Source: Brumimicrobium salinarum (GTDB taxonomy: Bacteria; Bacteroidota; Bacteroidia; Flavobacteriales_D; Crocinitomicaceae). Taken from it: a stretch of 64,000 nt of DNA. The DNA lies in NCBI RefSeq assembly GCF_002844555.1, contig NZ_PJNI01000001.1, positions 372,001 through 436,000 of the forward strand. Reading direction: 5' to 3'. A program made the position numbers and the translations under genes. Below the pieces are notes generated by a model that did not search any database, was not told the DNA's origin, and was given only the letters and a program-made list of their open reading frames with translations. This document shows, piece by piece, positions 34,111 through 42,324 of the stretch. How positions within the stretch are numbered: the stretch's first letter is position 1; each line of letters opens with the position of its first letter.

Positions 34111-36021
34111 CTACCTCGGCTCTACCCAATCTCCATTTTCCTTTATCAATTCAATCAAAGCCTCCACAGCCTCTGCTTCAGGAACGTTCTTCTTCACCAC
34201 TGTTTTCTCTTTGTACAAATGAATTTTCCCAGGGCGTGTTCCCACATACCCATAATCGGCATCGGCCATTTCCCCTGGACCATTCACAATACAACCCATA
34301 ATTCCGATTTTAACACCTTTCAAATGAGAGGTATGTTTACGAATTTTTGCAGTCGTTTCTTGTAAATCAAATAGGGTTCTACCACACGAAGGACAAGAAA
34401 TATACTCTGTTTTTGAGATGCGTGTTCTCGTCGCTTGAAGAATTCCAAAACTAGTTGTGTTGACCAATTGAGGAGAGATTTTTTCTGTAGAATTCACCCA
34501 AATACCATCACCAAATCCATCAATGAGAACACTTCCTAATTTAGCTGATTGCCACAATTGAAACGCTTCCAAATCTTCCGTTGAAGTGCTGTGTTTTAAA
34601 ATAATCGGCAAATCGATATTGTGTAAAACCATTGCACGGTAGAAATTACGCATTACTTGCGTGAAATTTTCTGTTGGCGCTTCAAGAATCAAAACTACAT
34701 CGTTGAGGTATTGAATTTTATCAATTTCTTTGGTGTTTTCTGGATTCCAGTTCAAGAAGTTGAGCGCTTTATGTTTGAATCCATTGACTGGAATCGCATT
34801 ATATAAAGGGTAAAAATGTTTCTTATCTGAATAGTTTTCCTCCCAATGTTCAGCATTGGCCACAACTCCTAACATTCCAGGGATTTCAAAATCAACTGTT
34901 TTATCACCTACAAAAACATAATCTGCGGCTAAATCTTGGGTGGTCCATTTGTCTATGGTTTTAGAATAGTTGTAACCAAATCCAAAGAAATTAGCTTGAG
35001 CAATTGTTTCTTTTTCACTTAAATCTGCAAAAACAATAGGATGATTTTTACCTCCAATGTTAGCGATTTCCATCGACGCCCTCCTTTCATATTCCAAAGG
35101 ATTATAAGGTAATTGCAAATCTGTTTTGAAAGTCGGCGTAGGATTTTCTTTGTAGTTTTGGGCTAATTTTTCAGCAACAGGAATTTCAGCTTCTGGCGCT
35201 TCGGTTAATGAAACACGAATAGTGTCTCCTAGTCCATCTTCGAGTAAAGCACCAATTCCGACAGCAGATTTTATTCTACCATCTTCACCGTCTCCGGCTT
35301 CTGTAACTCCCAAATGCAAAGGATAAACTTTTCCTTCGTCCAACATTCTCGCTACCAAAAAACGATAGGCTTGCACCATCACCAAGGTGTTACTTGCCTT
35401 CATGGAAATTACGAAGTCGTGAAAATCATTTTTCTGACAAATATGAATAAACTCCATTGCAGATTCCACCATTCCTTCAGGCGTATCACCAAAACGACTC
35501 AAAATTCGATCAGAAAGTGAACCGTGATTGGTTCCGATACGCATTGCCGTTCCGTTTTCCTTACACAACTTCACCAAAGGCGTAAATTTTTCTTCAATTC
35601 GCTCTAGTTCCGCTTGGTAACTTTCATCGGTATATTCTATTTCCTCGAATTTCTTTTTATCGGCATAATTCCCAGGATTCACTCGTACTTTTTCTACAAT
35701 TCCAGCTGCAATTTCTGCTGCATTTGGCGTAAAATGAATGTCTGCAACCAAAGGCGTATCATAACCTTTTTCTTTCAGGCCTTTTTTGATTTCCTCAAGA
35801 TTGTAAGCCTCCTTTTTTGAAGGAGCTGTTAAACGCACTAACTCACACCCTACATCAATCATACGGATAGATTCCTCAATAGAACCTTCTGTATCCATAG
35901 TGTCTTTGGTCGTCATCGATTGAATTCGAATAGGGTGCTTCCCTCCTATTCCTAGTTTACCGACTTTAACTTCGTTTGTTTTTAATCGACTGCGATTAAA
36001 AGGATCGTTACAGTATTTCAT
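34111..36021 (-). CDS. ispG: 4-hydroxy-3-methylbut-2-enyl diphosphate synthase (long form)
   Basis: 636 residues; IspG/GcpE reduces MEcPP to HMBPP in the non-mevalonate isoprenoid pathway. The TIM-barrel starts NRSRLKTNEVKVGKLGIGGK and holds LVADIHFTPNAAEIAAGIVE and KVRVNPGNYADKKKF. The C-terminal iron-sulfur domain has SCPSCGRTLFDLQ and GIMGCIVNGPGEM, giving the three cysteines of the 4Fe-4S cluster. The large central insertion (about 270-480) is the normal two-domain-plus-insert form of Bacteroidota and plants, not a fusion. Confidence 0.96.
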   Translation of the reverse strand: MKYCNDPFNRSRLKTNEVKVGKLGIGGKHPIRIQSMTTKDTMDTEGSIEESIRMIDVGCELVRLTAPSKKEAYNLEEIKKGLKEKGYDTPLVADIHFTPNAAEIAAGIVEKVRVNPGNYADKKKFEEIEYTDESYQAELERIEEKFTPLVKLCKENGTAMRIGTNHGSLSDRILSRFGDTPEGMVESAMEFIHICQKNDFHDFVISMKASNTLVMVQAYRFLVARMLDEGKVYPLHLGVTEAGDGEDGRIKSAVGIGALLEDGLGDTIRVSLTEAPEAEIPVAEKLAQNYKENPTPTFKTDLQLPYNPLEYERRASMEIANIGGKNHPIVFADLSEKETIAQANFFGFGYNYSKTIDKWTTQDLAADYVFVGDKTVDFEIPGMLGVVANAEHWEENYSDKKHFYPLYNAIPVNGFKHKALNFLNWNPENTKEIDKIQYLNDVVLILEAPTENFTQVMRNFYRAMVLHNIDLPIILKHSTSTEDLEAFQLWQSAKLGSVLIDGFGDGIWVNSTEKISPQLVNTTSFGILQATRTRISKTEYISCPSCGRTLFDLQETTAKIRKHTSHLKGVKIGIMGCIVNGPGEMADADYGYVGTRPGKIHLYKEKTVVKKNVPEAEAVEALIELIKENGDWVEPR

Positions 36022-36038
36022 TTTAAATGCGTTTGAAA

Positions 36039-36046
36039 CAAAAATA
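36039..36046 (-). promoter_or_regulatory. -7 element of ispG
   Basis: Minus strand TATTTTTG, 18 bases before the ATG at 36021. Confidence 0.55.
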
Positions 36047-36091
36047 GTATATTCTTTACTCTTTAGAAGACAAATAAAATAAAGAATTGTT

Positions 36092-36111
36092 GGCTTCGGC
36101 TCTGCTCAGCC
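36092..36111. repeat. Flanking inverted repeat, left copy
   Basis: GGCTTCGGCTCTGCTCAGCC. Its central 16 bases (36094-36109) are the exact reverse complement of 36617-36632. Outer bases GGCT/AGCC can pair. The sequence belongs to the family of CTTCGGCTCnGCTCAG repeats common in Bacteroidota genomes (recalled, not searched). Confidence 0.7.
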
Positions 36112-36172
36112 AACTCAGAGGCTCCGCTCAATAATCCGCTCAGCCGCCATAGTTTTGTCTTCGTTGAAAAGA

Positions 36173-36489
36173 TTATTGTGTGGAGTCAAAGTTCGTATGA
36201 TTCGTATTATTTTTACACTTCGCTTCGGAATGTAATTTATTGAAATCCTTTTTTATCAACGCCTCTTTTTTATTTTTACTCCAACCTGTACTTGTTTCTC
36301 TCGGTAAAAAGCATGATCAATTCGATTAAACTCTTCAAAGTAAACCAATTTTACAGGTAAAAACTTTGAAGTATGATTTGCTCCTTCTCCATTTTGATGT
36401 TGCCTTATTCTTAAATCTAAATATTTTGTACTACCAGTGTAGTAACTTCCGTTGGAACACTCTAAAATATACATATATCCTTTACTCAT
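36173..36489 (-). pseudogene. GIY-YIG nuclease-like gene with a frameshift
   Basis: The intact part (36256-36489, 77 residues) starts MSKGYMYILECSNGSYYTGS and has the GIY-YIG core (YMYIL, YYTGS), a catalytic-type arginine (LDLRIRQHQNG) and FYREKQVQ. Homologues then read GWSRKKKEALI; here the frame gives VGVKIKKRR and stops. Moving by one base restores WSKNKKEALIKKDFNKLHSE and a tail ending NFDSTQ at TAA (36173-36175), like the family's usual C terminus. One G appears to be lost near 36285. Such small nucleases are of unknown role. It lies between two inverted 16-base repeats. Confidence 0.7.
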
Positions 36490-36614
36490 TTGGTGGTTAG
36501 TTTTTGATTTTATAATTCAGTGAATTTTCGATAATCAAATCAATTTCACATTTAAGATAATAAGAATATTTATCTTTAGTTATAGTATCTCTTTCATTAT
36601 CGTAAATCGCCGCT

Positions 36615-36634
36615 CACTGAGCAGAGCCGAAGTG
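36615..36634. repeat. Flanking inverted repeat, right copy
   Basis: CACTGAGCAGAGCCGAAGTG; bases 36617-36632 are the exact reverse complement of 36094-36109. The outer pairs changed together (CACT/AGTG here, GGCT/AGCC at the left copy), which supports a hairpin being kept. Confidence 0.7.
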
Positions 36635-36670
36635 GAGGCTCTCGAAGTCAAGCGGGTTAGATTTCATCTC

Positions 36671-36705
36671 CCCACTACTGCGAGATTTCATCTCGTAGTC
36701 GTGGG
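36671..36705. repeat. Imperfect palindrome upstream of the M28 peptidase gene
   Basis: 15-base arms (36671-36685 and 36691-36705) with two mismatches around a TTTCA loop: CCCACTACTGCGAGA and TCTCGTAGTCGTGGG. It looks like a REP-type hairpin; it could also attenuate transcription into the peptidase gene, 36 bases downstream. Confidence 0.6.
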
Positions 36706-36740
36706 CCCAACTATTCCACAGAATCCCTATCTTTACCCTT

Positions 36741-37709
36741 ATGAAAAAACACTTCTTATTTATTGGAATTTTAAGTTTAGCGGCGTGTGCCAATATCAAT
36801 CAAACATCACAAAATAAAAGTCATGATGAGGTAAAACACATCACCACGGAAGCTTCAATTAAAAACCATGTTGCTTACTTGGCTTCAGATGAATTAACAG
36901 GACGAGATACAGGAACTGAAGGAATCAACAAAGCAGCAACTTATTTTAGCAACGAGTTTAAAAACTATGGTGTAAAACCGTTTTTCGCTAACTATCGCGA
37001 TAGTTTTAAAGTTAAGTCTAAACATGCATACAATGTTGTTGGTTTTTTAGAAGGAACGGATGAAAAATTGAAGGAAGATATTTTTATAATTGGGGCACAT
37101 TATGATCATATTGGATTTAAAGGCGCAGGAAAATCAATGAAAGATTCTATTGCAAATGGTGCAAATGATAATGCTTCTGGCGTGGCAACAGTTTTAGAAT
37201 TGGCGAAATATTTCGCTGCTCATCCTCCTAAAAGAAGTGTGATGTTTGTTCTTTTTTCTGCTGAAGAAATAGGACTATTAGGTTCAAAACATCTAGCCAA
37301 ACGTTTCAAAGAAGATAAGCAAGATATTTATGCTGTTTTTAACATCGAAATGGTGGGCGTTCCATTAAAAAATGTAGATTATTCTGCTTTTCTAACTGGA
37401 TATAAAATGAGTACTATGGCCGATAGATTCAATCATTATTCGGGTAAAAATGTTTTAGGTTTTTCCCCAGAAGCAGCAAAAATGGAGTTGTTTAAAAGAA
37501 GCGATAATTATCCTTTTTACACAGAATTAAATATTCCTTCGCAAACAATTTGTACTTTTGATTTTACAAATTATGAATATTATCATCACGTAAAAGATGA
37601 AACACAACATCAAGATTTTACACATATGAATTACCTGATTACAGATTTAAGTTTTGGATTATCTGGACTTTTAAATGAAACTGAATCCAGTATAAAGTTA
37701 TTAGAATGA
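36741..37709 (+). CDS. M28 family zinc aminopeptidase, lipoprotein
   Basis: 322 residues. Lipoprotein signal MKKHFLFIGILSLAACANIN with lipobox LAAC, so it is anchored to a membrane outside the cytoplasm. The M28 catalytic domain follows: zinc ligands in IIGAHYDHIGF and GANDNASGVATVLELA, the catalytic glutamates in FSAEEIGLLGSKHL, NIEMVGVP (a glutamate where many members have aspartate) and the last histidine in YYHHVKDE. It should remove N-terminal amino acids from imported or cell-wall peptides. It overlaps the next start by four bases. Confidence 0.92.
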   Translation: MKKHFLFIGILSLAACANINQTSQNKSHDEVKHITTEASIKNHVAYLASDELTGRDTGTEGINKAATYFSNEFKNYGVKPFFANYRDSFKVKSKHAYNVVGFLEGTDEKLKEDIFIIGAHYDHIGFKGAGKSMKDSIANGANDNASGVATVLELAKYFAAHPPKRSVMFVLFSAEEIGLLGSKHLAKRFKEDKQDIYAVFNIEMVGVPLKNVDYSAFLTGYKMSTMADRFNHYSGKNVLGFSPEAAKMELFKRSDNYPFYTELNIPSQTICTFDFTNYEYYHHVKDETQHQDFTHMNYLITDLSFGLSGLLNETESSIKLLE

Positions 37710-38074
37710 ACGAAAAACTCCACGATTACTACATGAATAAGGAAGAACCCAATAAGAGTTGCTTATTCGTTTTGCGTGATATCATTTTAGAACAAGACGA
37801 ACAGATTACCGAATCGATCAAGTGGAATTCGCCTTGTTTCTCTTATAAGAACAGAATGTTTTGTTTCTTAATGATAGATAAAAAAACCAATCAACCCTAT
37901 TTACTTATGGTTGAAGGATTGCGTTTAGATTTCCCAGAGTTAGACCAAGGAAATCGCACCCGAATGAAAACGCTAAATATTGATCCAACTAAAGATTTAC
38001 CCATTGAATTACTTGAAAATATTCTTCAAAGCGCTTTGGATTTGTATCGGAATGGAGTGATAAAGATGAAATAA
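37706..38074 (+). CDS. DUF1801-family protein
   Basis: 122 residues. Starts in the ATGA overlap with the M28 peptidase gene. KLHDYYMNKEEPNKSCLFVL, ITESIKWNSPCFSYKNRMFC and the later LRLDFPEL are typical of the DUF1801/YdhG-like fold, a small alpha/beta domain of unknown function. No catalytic residues can be pointed out. Confidence 0.8.
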   Translation: MNEKLHDYYMNKEEPNKSCLFVLRDIILEQDEQITESIKWNSPCFSYKNRMFCFLMIDKKTNQPYLLMVEGLRLDFPELDQGNRTRMKTLNIDPTKDLPIELLENILQSALDLYRNGVIKMK

Positions 38075-38243
38075 TGTTTTAGAGTATAAATGTTTATCAA
38101 TTCCTTTATCGAATAGGTCTTATATTCTGCCAAAACTTATATCACGTTAACTATTTACCATTAACAATTAGTCATTCCCCCTTCATTTCAAAGAAAATTC
38201 CGATATTTAACCCCTATCAAAGAAAGTACAGAAACTAGAAATT

Positions 38244-39788
38244 ATGACAGATATCAATAAAAAGTTAATCGAAAAGCGAGAAGAGGCAAATTTAGGAGGT
38301 GGTCAAGCACGAATTGACAGCCAACATAAAAAAGGAAAACTAACAGCTCGAGAGCGGATTACACTTTTATTGGATGAAGGTTCTTTCCAAGAAATGGGAA
38401 TGTTTGTAGAGCACCGCTCTAAAGATTTTGGTTTAGATAAGCAAAAATATCCTGGAGATGGAGTAGTAACAGGTTACGGAACCATTCATGGTCGACCAGT
38501 TTATGTTTTTTCTCAAGACTTTACCGTATTAGGAGGTTCGCTTTCTGAAACTTACGCAGAAAAGATCTGTAAAATCATGGATTTAGCCATGAAGAGTCAA
38601 ACGCCAATTATTGGACTAAATGATTCTGGTGGGGCACGTATCCAAGAAGGTGTGGTTTCATTGGCGGGATATGCAGACATTTTCTACAGAAATACGCTTG
38701 CTTCAGGAGTAATTCCACAATTGAGTGTAATTATGGGACCTTGTGCCGGTGGAGCAGTTTATTCGCCAGCTTTAACAGACTTTGTTTTCATGGTAGAAGA
38801 CACTTCATATATGTTCGTAACAGGACCAAACGTTGTAAAAACAGTAACCCACGAAGAAGTAACTTCAGAAGATTTAGGAGGAGCAAAAGCACATGCTGAA
38901 AAATCAGGAGTAAATCACTTTACGAGTCCAAACGATGTAACAGTTTTAAAAGAAGTACGTGATTTAATGACCTATTTGCCTCAAAACTGGCAATCATTAG
39001 CGCCACACAAAGAAAAATTTAATTTTGATGAAAAGAAGCTGGAAACAATTGCTTCTATTTTGCCAGACAACAATAATATGCCTTACGATATTCGCGAGGT
39101 AATCGAAAGCGTAATTGACGACGATTCTTTCCGTGAAGTTCACAAAGATTTTGCAACGAATATTGTTGTTGGTTTTGCACGTATCGAAGGAAGAACAATT
39201 GGTGTTGTTGCCAATCAACCGATTTCTTTAGCCGGAGTTTTAGACATCGATTCTTCAAGAAAAGGAGCGCGTTTCGTGCGTTTCTGTGATGCATTTAATA
39301 TTCCATTACTAACATTCGAAGATGTACCAGGATTCTTACCCGGAACAGACCAAGAATGGAACGGAATTATTGCTCACGGAGCAAAGTTATTATTTGCATT
39401 TAGTGAAGCAACGGTTCCACGTGTGACAGTAATTACGCGTAAAGCATATGGAGGAGCATTCGACGTAATGAACTCTAAAAATATTGGTGCAGACTTTAAC
39501 TTTGCTTGGCCAACGGCAGAAATTGCAGTGATGGGAGCAAAAGGAGCAGCCGAAATTATTTTCCGTAGAGAAATAGCCGCAGCCGAAGATCCAGCCGCTA
39601 AACTAGCCGAAAAAGAAGCAGAATACGCAGAGAAATTTGCAAATCCATACAGAGCTGCAGAACGTGGAATTATTGACGATGTTATCAAACCATCTGAAAC
39701 GAGAACCCGAGTTGCCAATGCATTCAAAATTTTAGAAAATAAAAAGGAAGAATTGCCAAAGAAAAAGCATGGGAATATTCCGATGTAA
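38244..39788 (+). CDS. pccB: Acyl-CoA carboxylase, carboxyltransferase (beta) subunit
   Basis: 514 residues with both crotonase-like halves of biotin-dependent carboxyltransferases. The N half has [40 protein letters not shown] and [20 protein letters not shown]; the C half has [59 protein letters not shown] and [11 protein letters not shown]. Closest to propionyl-CoA/methylmalonyl-CoA carboxylase beta chains, joining carboxybiotin to propionyl-CoA toward succinyl-CoA. The alpha and biotin subunits are not in the window, so substrate is inferred from family. Confidence 0.9.
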   Translation: MTDINKKLIEKREEANLGGGQARIDSQHKKGKLTARERITLLLDEGSFQEMGMFVEHRSKDFGLDKQKYPGDGVVTGYGTIHGRPVYVFSQDFTVLGGSLSETYAEKICKIMDLAMKSQTPIIGLNDSGGARIQEGVVSLAGYADIFYRNTLASGVIPQLSVIMGPCAGGAVYSPALTDFVFMVEDTSYMFVTGPNVVKTVTHEEVTSEDLGGAKAHAEKSGVNHFTSPNDVTVLKEVRDLMTYLPQNWQSLAPHKEKFNFDEKKLETIASILPDNNNMPYDIREVIESVIDDDSFREVHKDFATNIVVGFARIEGRTIGVVANQPISLAGVLDIDSSRKGARFVRFCDAFNIPLLTFEDVPGFLPGTDQEWNGIIAHGAKLLFAFSEATVPRVTVITRKAYGGAFDVMNSKNIGADFNFAWPTAEIAVMGAKGAAEIIFRREIAAAEDPAAKLAEKEAEYAEKFANPYRAAERGIIDDVIKPSETRTRVANAFKILENKKEELPKKKHGNIPM

Positions 39789-39791
39789 ACG

Positions 39792-40082
39792 GCTATAGGC
39801 TTTGAACTTTATGCCTACTGATAGTTAAGCAATCGCGTTCACTATTTGTTGATATTCTATTTTCTTTTAATGCTCTAATTAGATGTTTATAAGCGAGATG
39901 TTTTCTAATTCTGATAGTTTTTAAAAATAATCCTTTATAAGTCCCAGCGAGACGACATGTATTAGCCGGGACCGCAGCGTCTTGGATAAAAATATATGTG
40001 ATTACGAATAACCCCAGAGGGGGTGACATGATTTAACATCAACCGCTGGAAACAAATAAGCTTATAGCTTAAAGCCTACAGC
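39792..40082. repeat. Non-coding element flanked by imperfect inverted repeats
   Basis: Left arm 39792-39818 and right arm 40056-40082 are inverted copies matching at 20 of 27 bases (shared core TAGGCTTT). The interior holds no credible gene but has G/C blocks unlike its AT-rich surroundings: GTCCCAGCGAGACGACATG (39941-39959), CCGGGACCGCAGCGTC and ACCCCAGAGGGGGTGACATG (40011-40030), of the kind seen in dispersed Bacteroidota repeats. It may be a degenerate non-autonomous element or a fusion of REP fragments. Confidence 0.45.
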
Positions 40083-40152
40083 ATTTTTTTGCCAAAAAAA
40101 CCCCCCAACCCCAAACATTTTACTATTTTAATGGTCCAATAAATACATTAAA

Positions 40153-41292
40153 ATGAGTGAAATCAAATCAAAATTACCACATATAGGAACAAGCGTTTTT
40201 TCTGTGATGTCGAAAATGGCAGCGCAGTACAACGCCATTAATTTATCACAAGGATTTCCAAATTTTCCAGTCGCTCCCGAGTTGATTGAGAATTATCAGC
40301 AAGTCATAAAAGGCGATTATAATCAATATATGCCCATGCCAGGTGCGCCGCGCTTATTGACAGAAATTGGTCAGAAGGTAGAAAAACATTATGGTAGAAA
40401 AGTAAATCCAGAAACAGAGATTTTGGTGACTGCTGGAGCAACGCAAGCGATTTTTACGGCCATTCAAGCGGTCATTCATCCAGGAGATGAGGCCATTGTG
40501 CTCGATCCTTCTTATGATTGTTATGCGCCAACCGTTGAGTTAGCAGGAGGGAAGCCAATTCATATCAATATGGAACCCGATTTTTCAGTCGATTGGAACA
40601 AGGTGGAAGATGCGATTTCTAAAGACACGAAATTGTTAATCGTAAATAATCCACATAATCCTGGAGGAACTGTCTTTTCGGAGAAAGATATACAAGCTAT
40701 TGAGCAGATTATGGAACGTCATCCGCATTTATACTTGCTATCGGATGAGGTGTATGAATTTATCCATTTTGAAGAAAAACATATCTCTATAAATTCTAGA
40801 AAAGCCATTCGAGAACGTGCTTTTATCACTTCTTCTTTTGGGAAAACTTTTCATGTAACAGGTTGGAAAATCGGTTATTTAGTAGCGCCAAAAGCTTTGA
40901 TGGATGAAGTAAAGAAAATTCATCAGTACATTGTTTTCAGCGTAAACAGTACGTCCCAGCAAACCTTGGCGAATTATTTACCACAAGCAGATTTATCCGA
41001 TTTAGGTTCTTTTTATCAGAAAAAGCGTGATTTCTTTAGAGAATTGATGAAAAATAGCCGATTTGAACTCTTGGATTGTCAAGGAACGTATTTCCAAGTG
41101 GCGCGATACAGTGAAATTAGCGACAAAAGTGATGTTGATTTCGCAACAGAGTTGACCCAAAAACATGGAGTTGCGGTAATTCCAGTTTCAGGATTTAATA
41201 AAGACAAACACGATGATCATTTGATTCGTTTTTGTTTCGCAAAAGATGAAGACACAATAATTAAAGCAACAGAAAAATTATGCAAGATTTAA
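40153..41292 (+). CDS. Methionine aminotransferase (YbdL/KAT-like, class I PLP enzyme)
   Basis: 379 residues of fold-type I aminotransferases. NAINLSQGFPNFPVAPELIE, YMPMPGAPRLLTEIGQKVEK, ILVTAGATQAIFTAIQAVIH, LLIVNNPHNPGGTVFSEKD, LSDEVYEFIHFEEK and the PLP lysine in SSFGKTFHVTGWKIGY are visible. YbdL-type enzymes prefer methionine and aromatic amino acids, using glutamine-derived chemistry for salvage of 2-keto-4-methylthiobutyrate. It overlaps the omega-amidase gene by 13 bases, the partner that removes 2-oxoglutaramate. The pairing strongly supports the role. Confidence 0.9.
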   Translation: MSEIKSKLPHIGTSVFSVMSKMAAQYNAINLSQGFPNFPVAPELIENYQQVIKGDYNQYMPMPGAPRLLTEIGQKVEKHYGRKVNPETEILVTAGATQAIFTAIQAVIHPGDEAIVLDPSYDCYAPTVELAGGKPIHINMEPDFSVDWNKVEDAISKDTKLLIVNNPHNPGGTVFSEKDIQAIEQIMERHPHLYLLSDEVYEFIHFEEKHISINSRKAIRERAFITSSFGKTFHVTGWKIGYLVAPKALMDEVKKIHQYIVFSVNSTSQQTLANYLPQADLSDLGSFYQKKRDFFRELMKNSRFELLDCQGTYFQVARYSEISDKSDVDFATELTQKHGVAVIPVSGFNKDKHDDHLIRFCFAKDEDTIIKATEKLCKI

Positions 41293-42050
41293 AAGTAAGT
41301 TTGATTCAATGTGATCAAATTTGGGAAGATAAAAAAGCCAATTTAGCTCATTTTGAAACGCTTTTAGAAGCAGTTCAAAAACCAGTTGATATTGTTGTTT
41401 TCCCTGAAATGTTTCACACCGGACTCAGCATGAACGCTGTTGAAATGGCAGAAAGCATCAACGGAGAAAGCGTGCAATGGATTAAGAAAATGGCAAAAAA
41501 ACACGATTGTGCCATTACGGCTTCCTTGATTATTCAAGAGGGAGAACAATTTTTCAATCGCATGGTTTTCATTCAAGCTGACGGAAGTTTACAGCAATAC
41601 AACAAACGTAAACTGTTTGGCTTAGCTAAAGAAGATTTAACCTACACACCTGGTGAGGAACCCAACACATTTGAATATAAAGGTTGGAAAATCTTCATGC
41701 AAATTTGTTATGATTTACGTTTCCCCGAAATCATGCGAAACAAGGTAGAAGACGACAATTACGACTATGATTTGTTGATTAACGTTGCGAATTGGCCCGA
41801 AAGAAGAAGTTTGCATTGGAAAACATTGTTGCGAGCAAGAGCAATTGAAAATCAAGTGTATGTGATTGGTGTTAATAGAGTAGGGAAAGGAAAAAATGAT
41901 TTACCGTATTCAGGAGACTCTTCGATTATTGATCCCGCTGGAAAAATCATTGCGCAAGTGAGTCATGAAGAGCATGTAGTGAACGAAGAAATAAGCTATG
42001 AGAACCTGGAAGAGGTGAGGAGGGCGATGCCGTTTTTGAAGGATAGGTAA
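41280..42050 (+). CDS. Carbon-nitrogen hydrolase, probable omega-amidase (YafV/Nit2-like)
   Basis: 256 residues of the nitrilase superfamily. The catalytic Glu-Lys-Cys triad is present: E in VVFPEMFHTGLS, K in YNKRKLFGLAKED, and C in FMQICYDLRFPEIMR. The C-terminal half has ANWPERRSLHWKTLLRARAI and VIGVNRVGKGKNDLPYSGDS. Omega-amidase hydrolyses 2-oxoglutaramate or 2-oxosuccinamate to keto acid and ammonia, pulling glutamine transamination to completion. It overlaps the aminotransferase by 13 bases, so the two are translationally coupled. Confidence 0.92.
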   Translation: MQDLKVSLIQCDQIWEDKKANLAHFETLLEAVQKPVDIVVFPEMFHTGLSMNAVEMAESINGESVQWIKKMAKKHDCAITASLIIQEGEQFFNRMVFIQADGSLQQYNKRKLFGLAKEDLTYTPGEEPNTFEYKGWKIFMQICYDLRFPEIMRNKVEDDNYDYDLLINVANWPERRSLHWKTLLRARAIENQVYVIGVNRVGKGKNDLPYSGDSSIIDPAGKIIAQVSHEEHVVNEEISYENLEEVRRAMPFLKDR

Positions 42051-42096
42051 TTAATAAGTGTCAGGAGTCGAAATTTAGCAATAGATTGGAAATATG

Positions 42097-42130
42097 TCCT
42101 CCCCCTTTTGGAGAGGATAAAGGGGGAGGA
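42097..42130. repeat. C/G-rich hairpin repeat, copy 1
   Basis: Perfect 12-base arms TCCTCCCCCTTT (42097-42108) and AAAGGGGGAGGA (42119-42130). Related to the second copy at 42222-42255; G/C blocks stand out in an AT-rich gap. Confidence 0.6.
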
Positions 42131-42221
42131 GCACAAATAAGCCGCTTTCGATAGAACCGGTTTTAGCTTTTCTTAATTTAAATGTGAGGTATAATTTTCT
42201 CCTCCAAAATGTGAGTTAATA

Positions 42222-42255
42222 ACCTCTCTCCCTTTGGAGGGGGTTGGGGGGAGGA
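42222..42255. repeat. C/G-rich repeat, copy 2
   Basis: CCTCTCTCCCTTTGGAGGGG followed by GTTGGGGGGAGG. Same block order as the copy at 42097-42130 and like the CCTCTCCCTTTGGAGAGG repeats known between genes in Bacteroidota (recalled, not searched). Confidence 0.55.
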
Positions 42256-42324
42256 TTATTGAAAGAAGACATTTTAAATATGATAATCAATTATAGTACG
42301 TTATAACAACAGAAAACCCAATTC

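Noticed and set aside
34111-36021. IspG as a gene fusion because of its 636 residues
   Set aside because: The long form with a central insertion is the normal one in Bacteroidota and plants.
39416-39431. Fifth parS-like site in pccB (GGTTCCACGTGTGACA)
   Set aside because: Only 13 of 16 bases match and the right half is broken.
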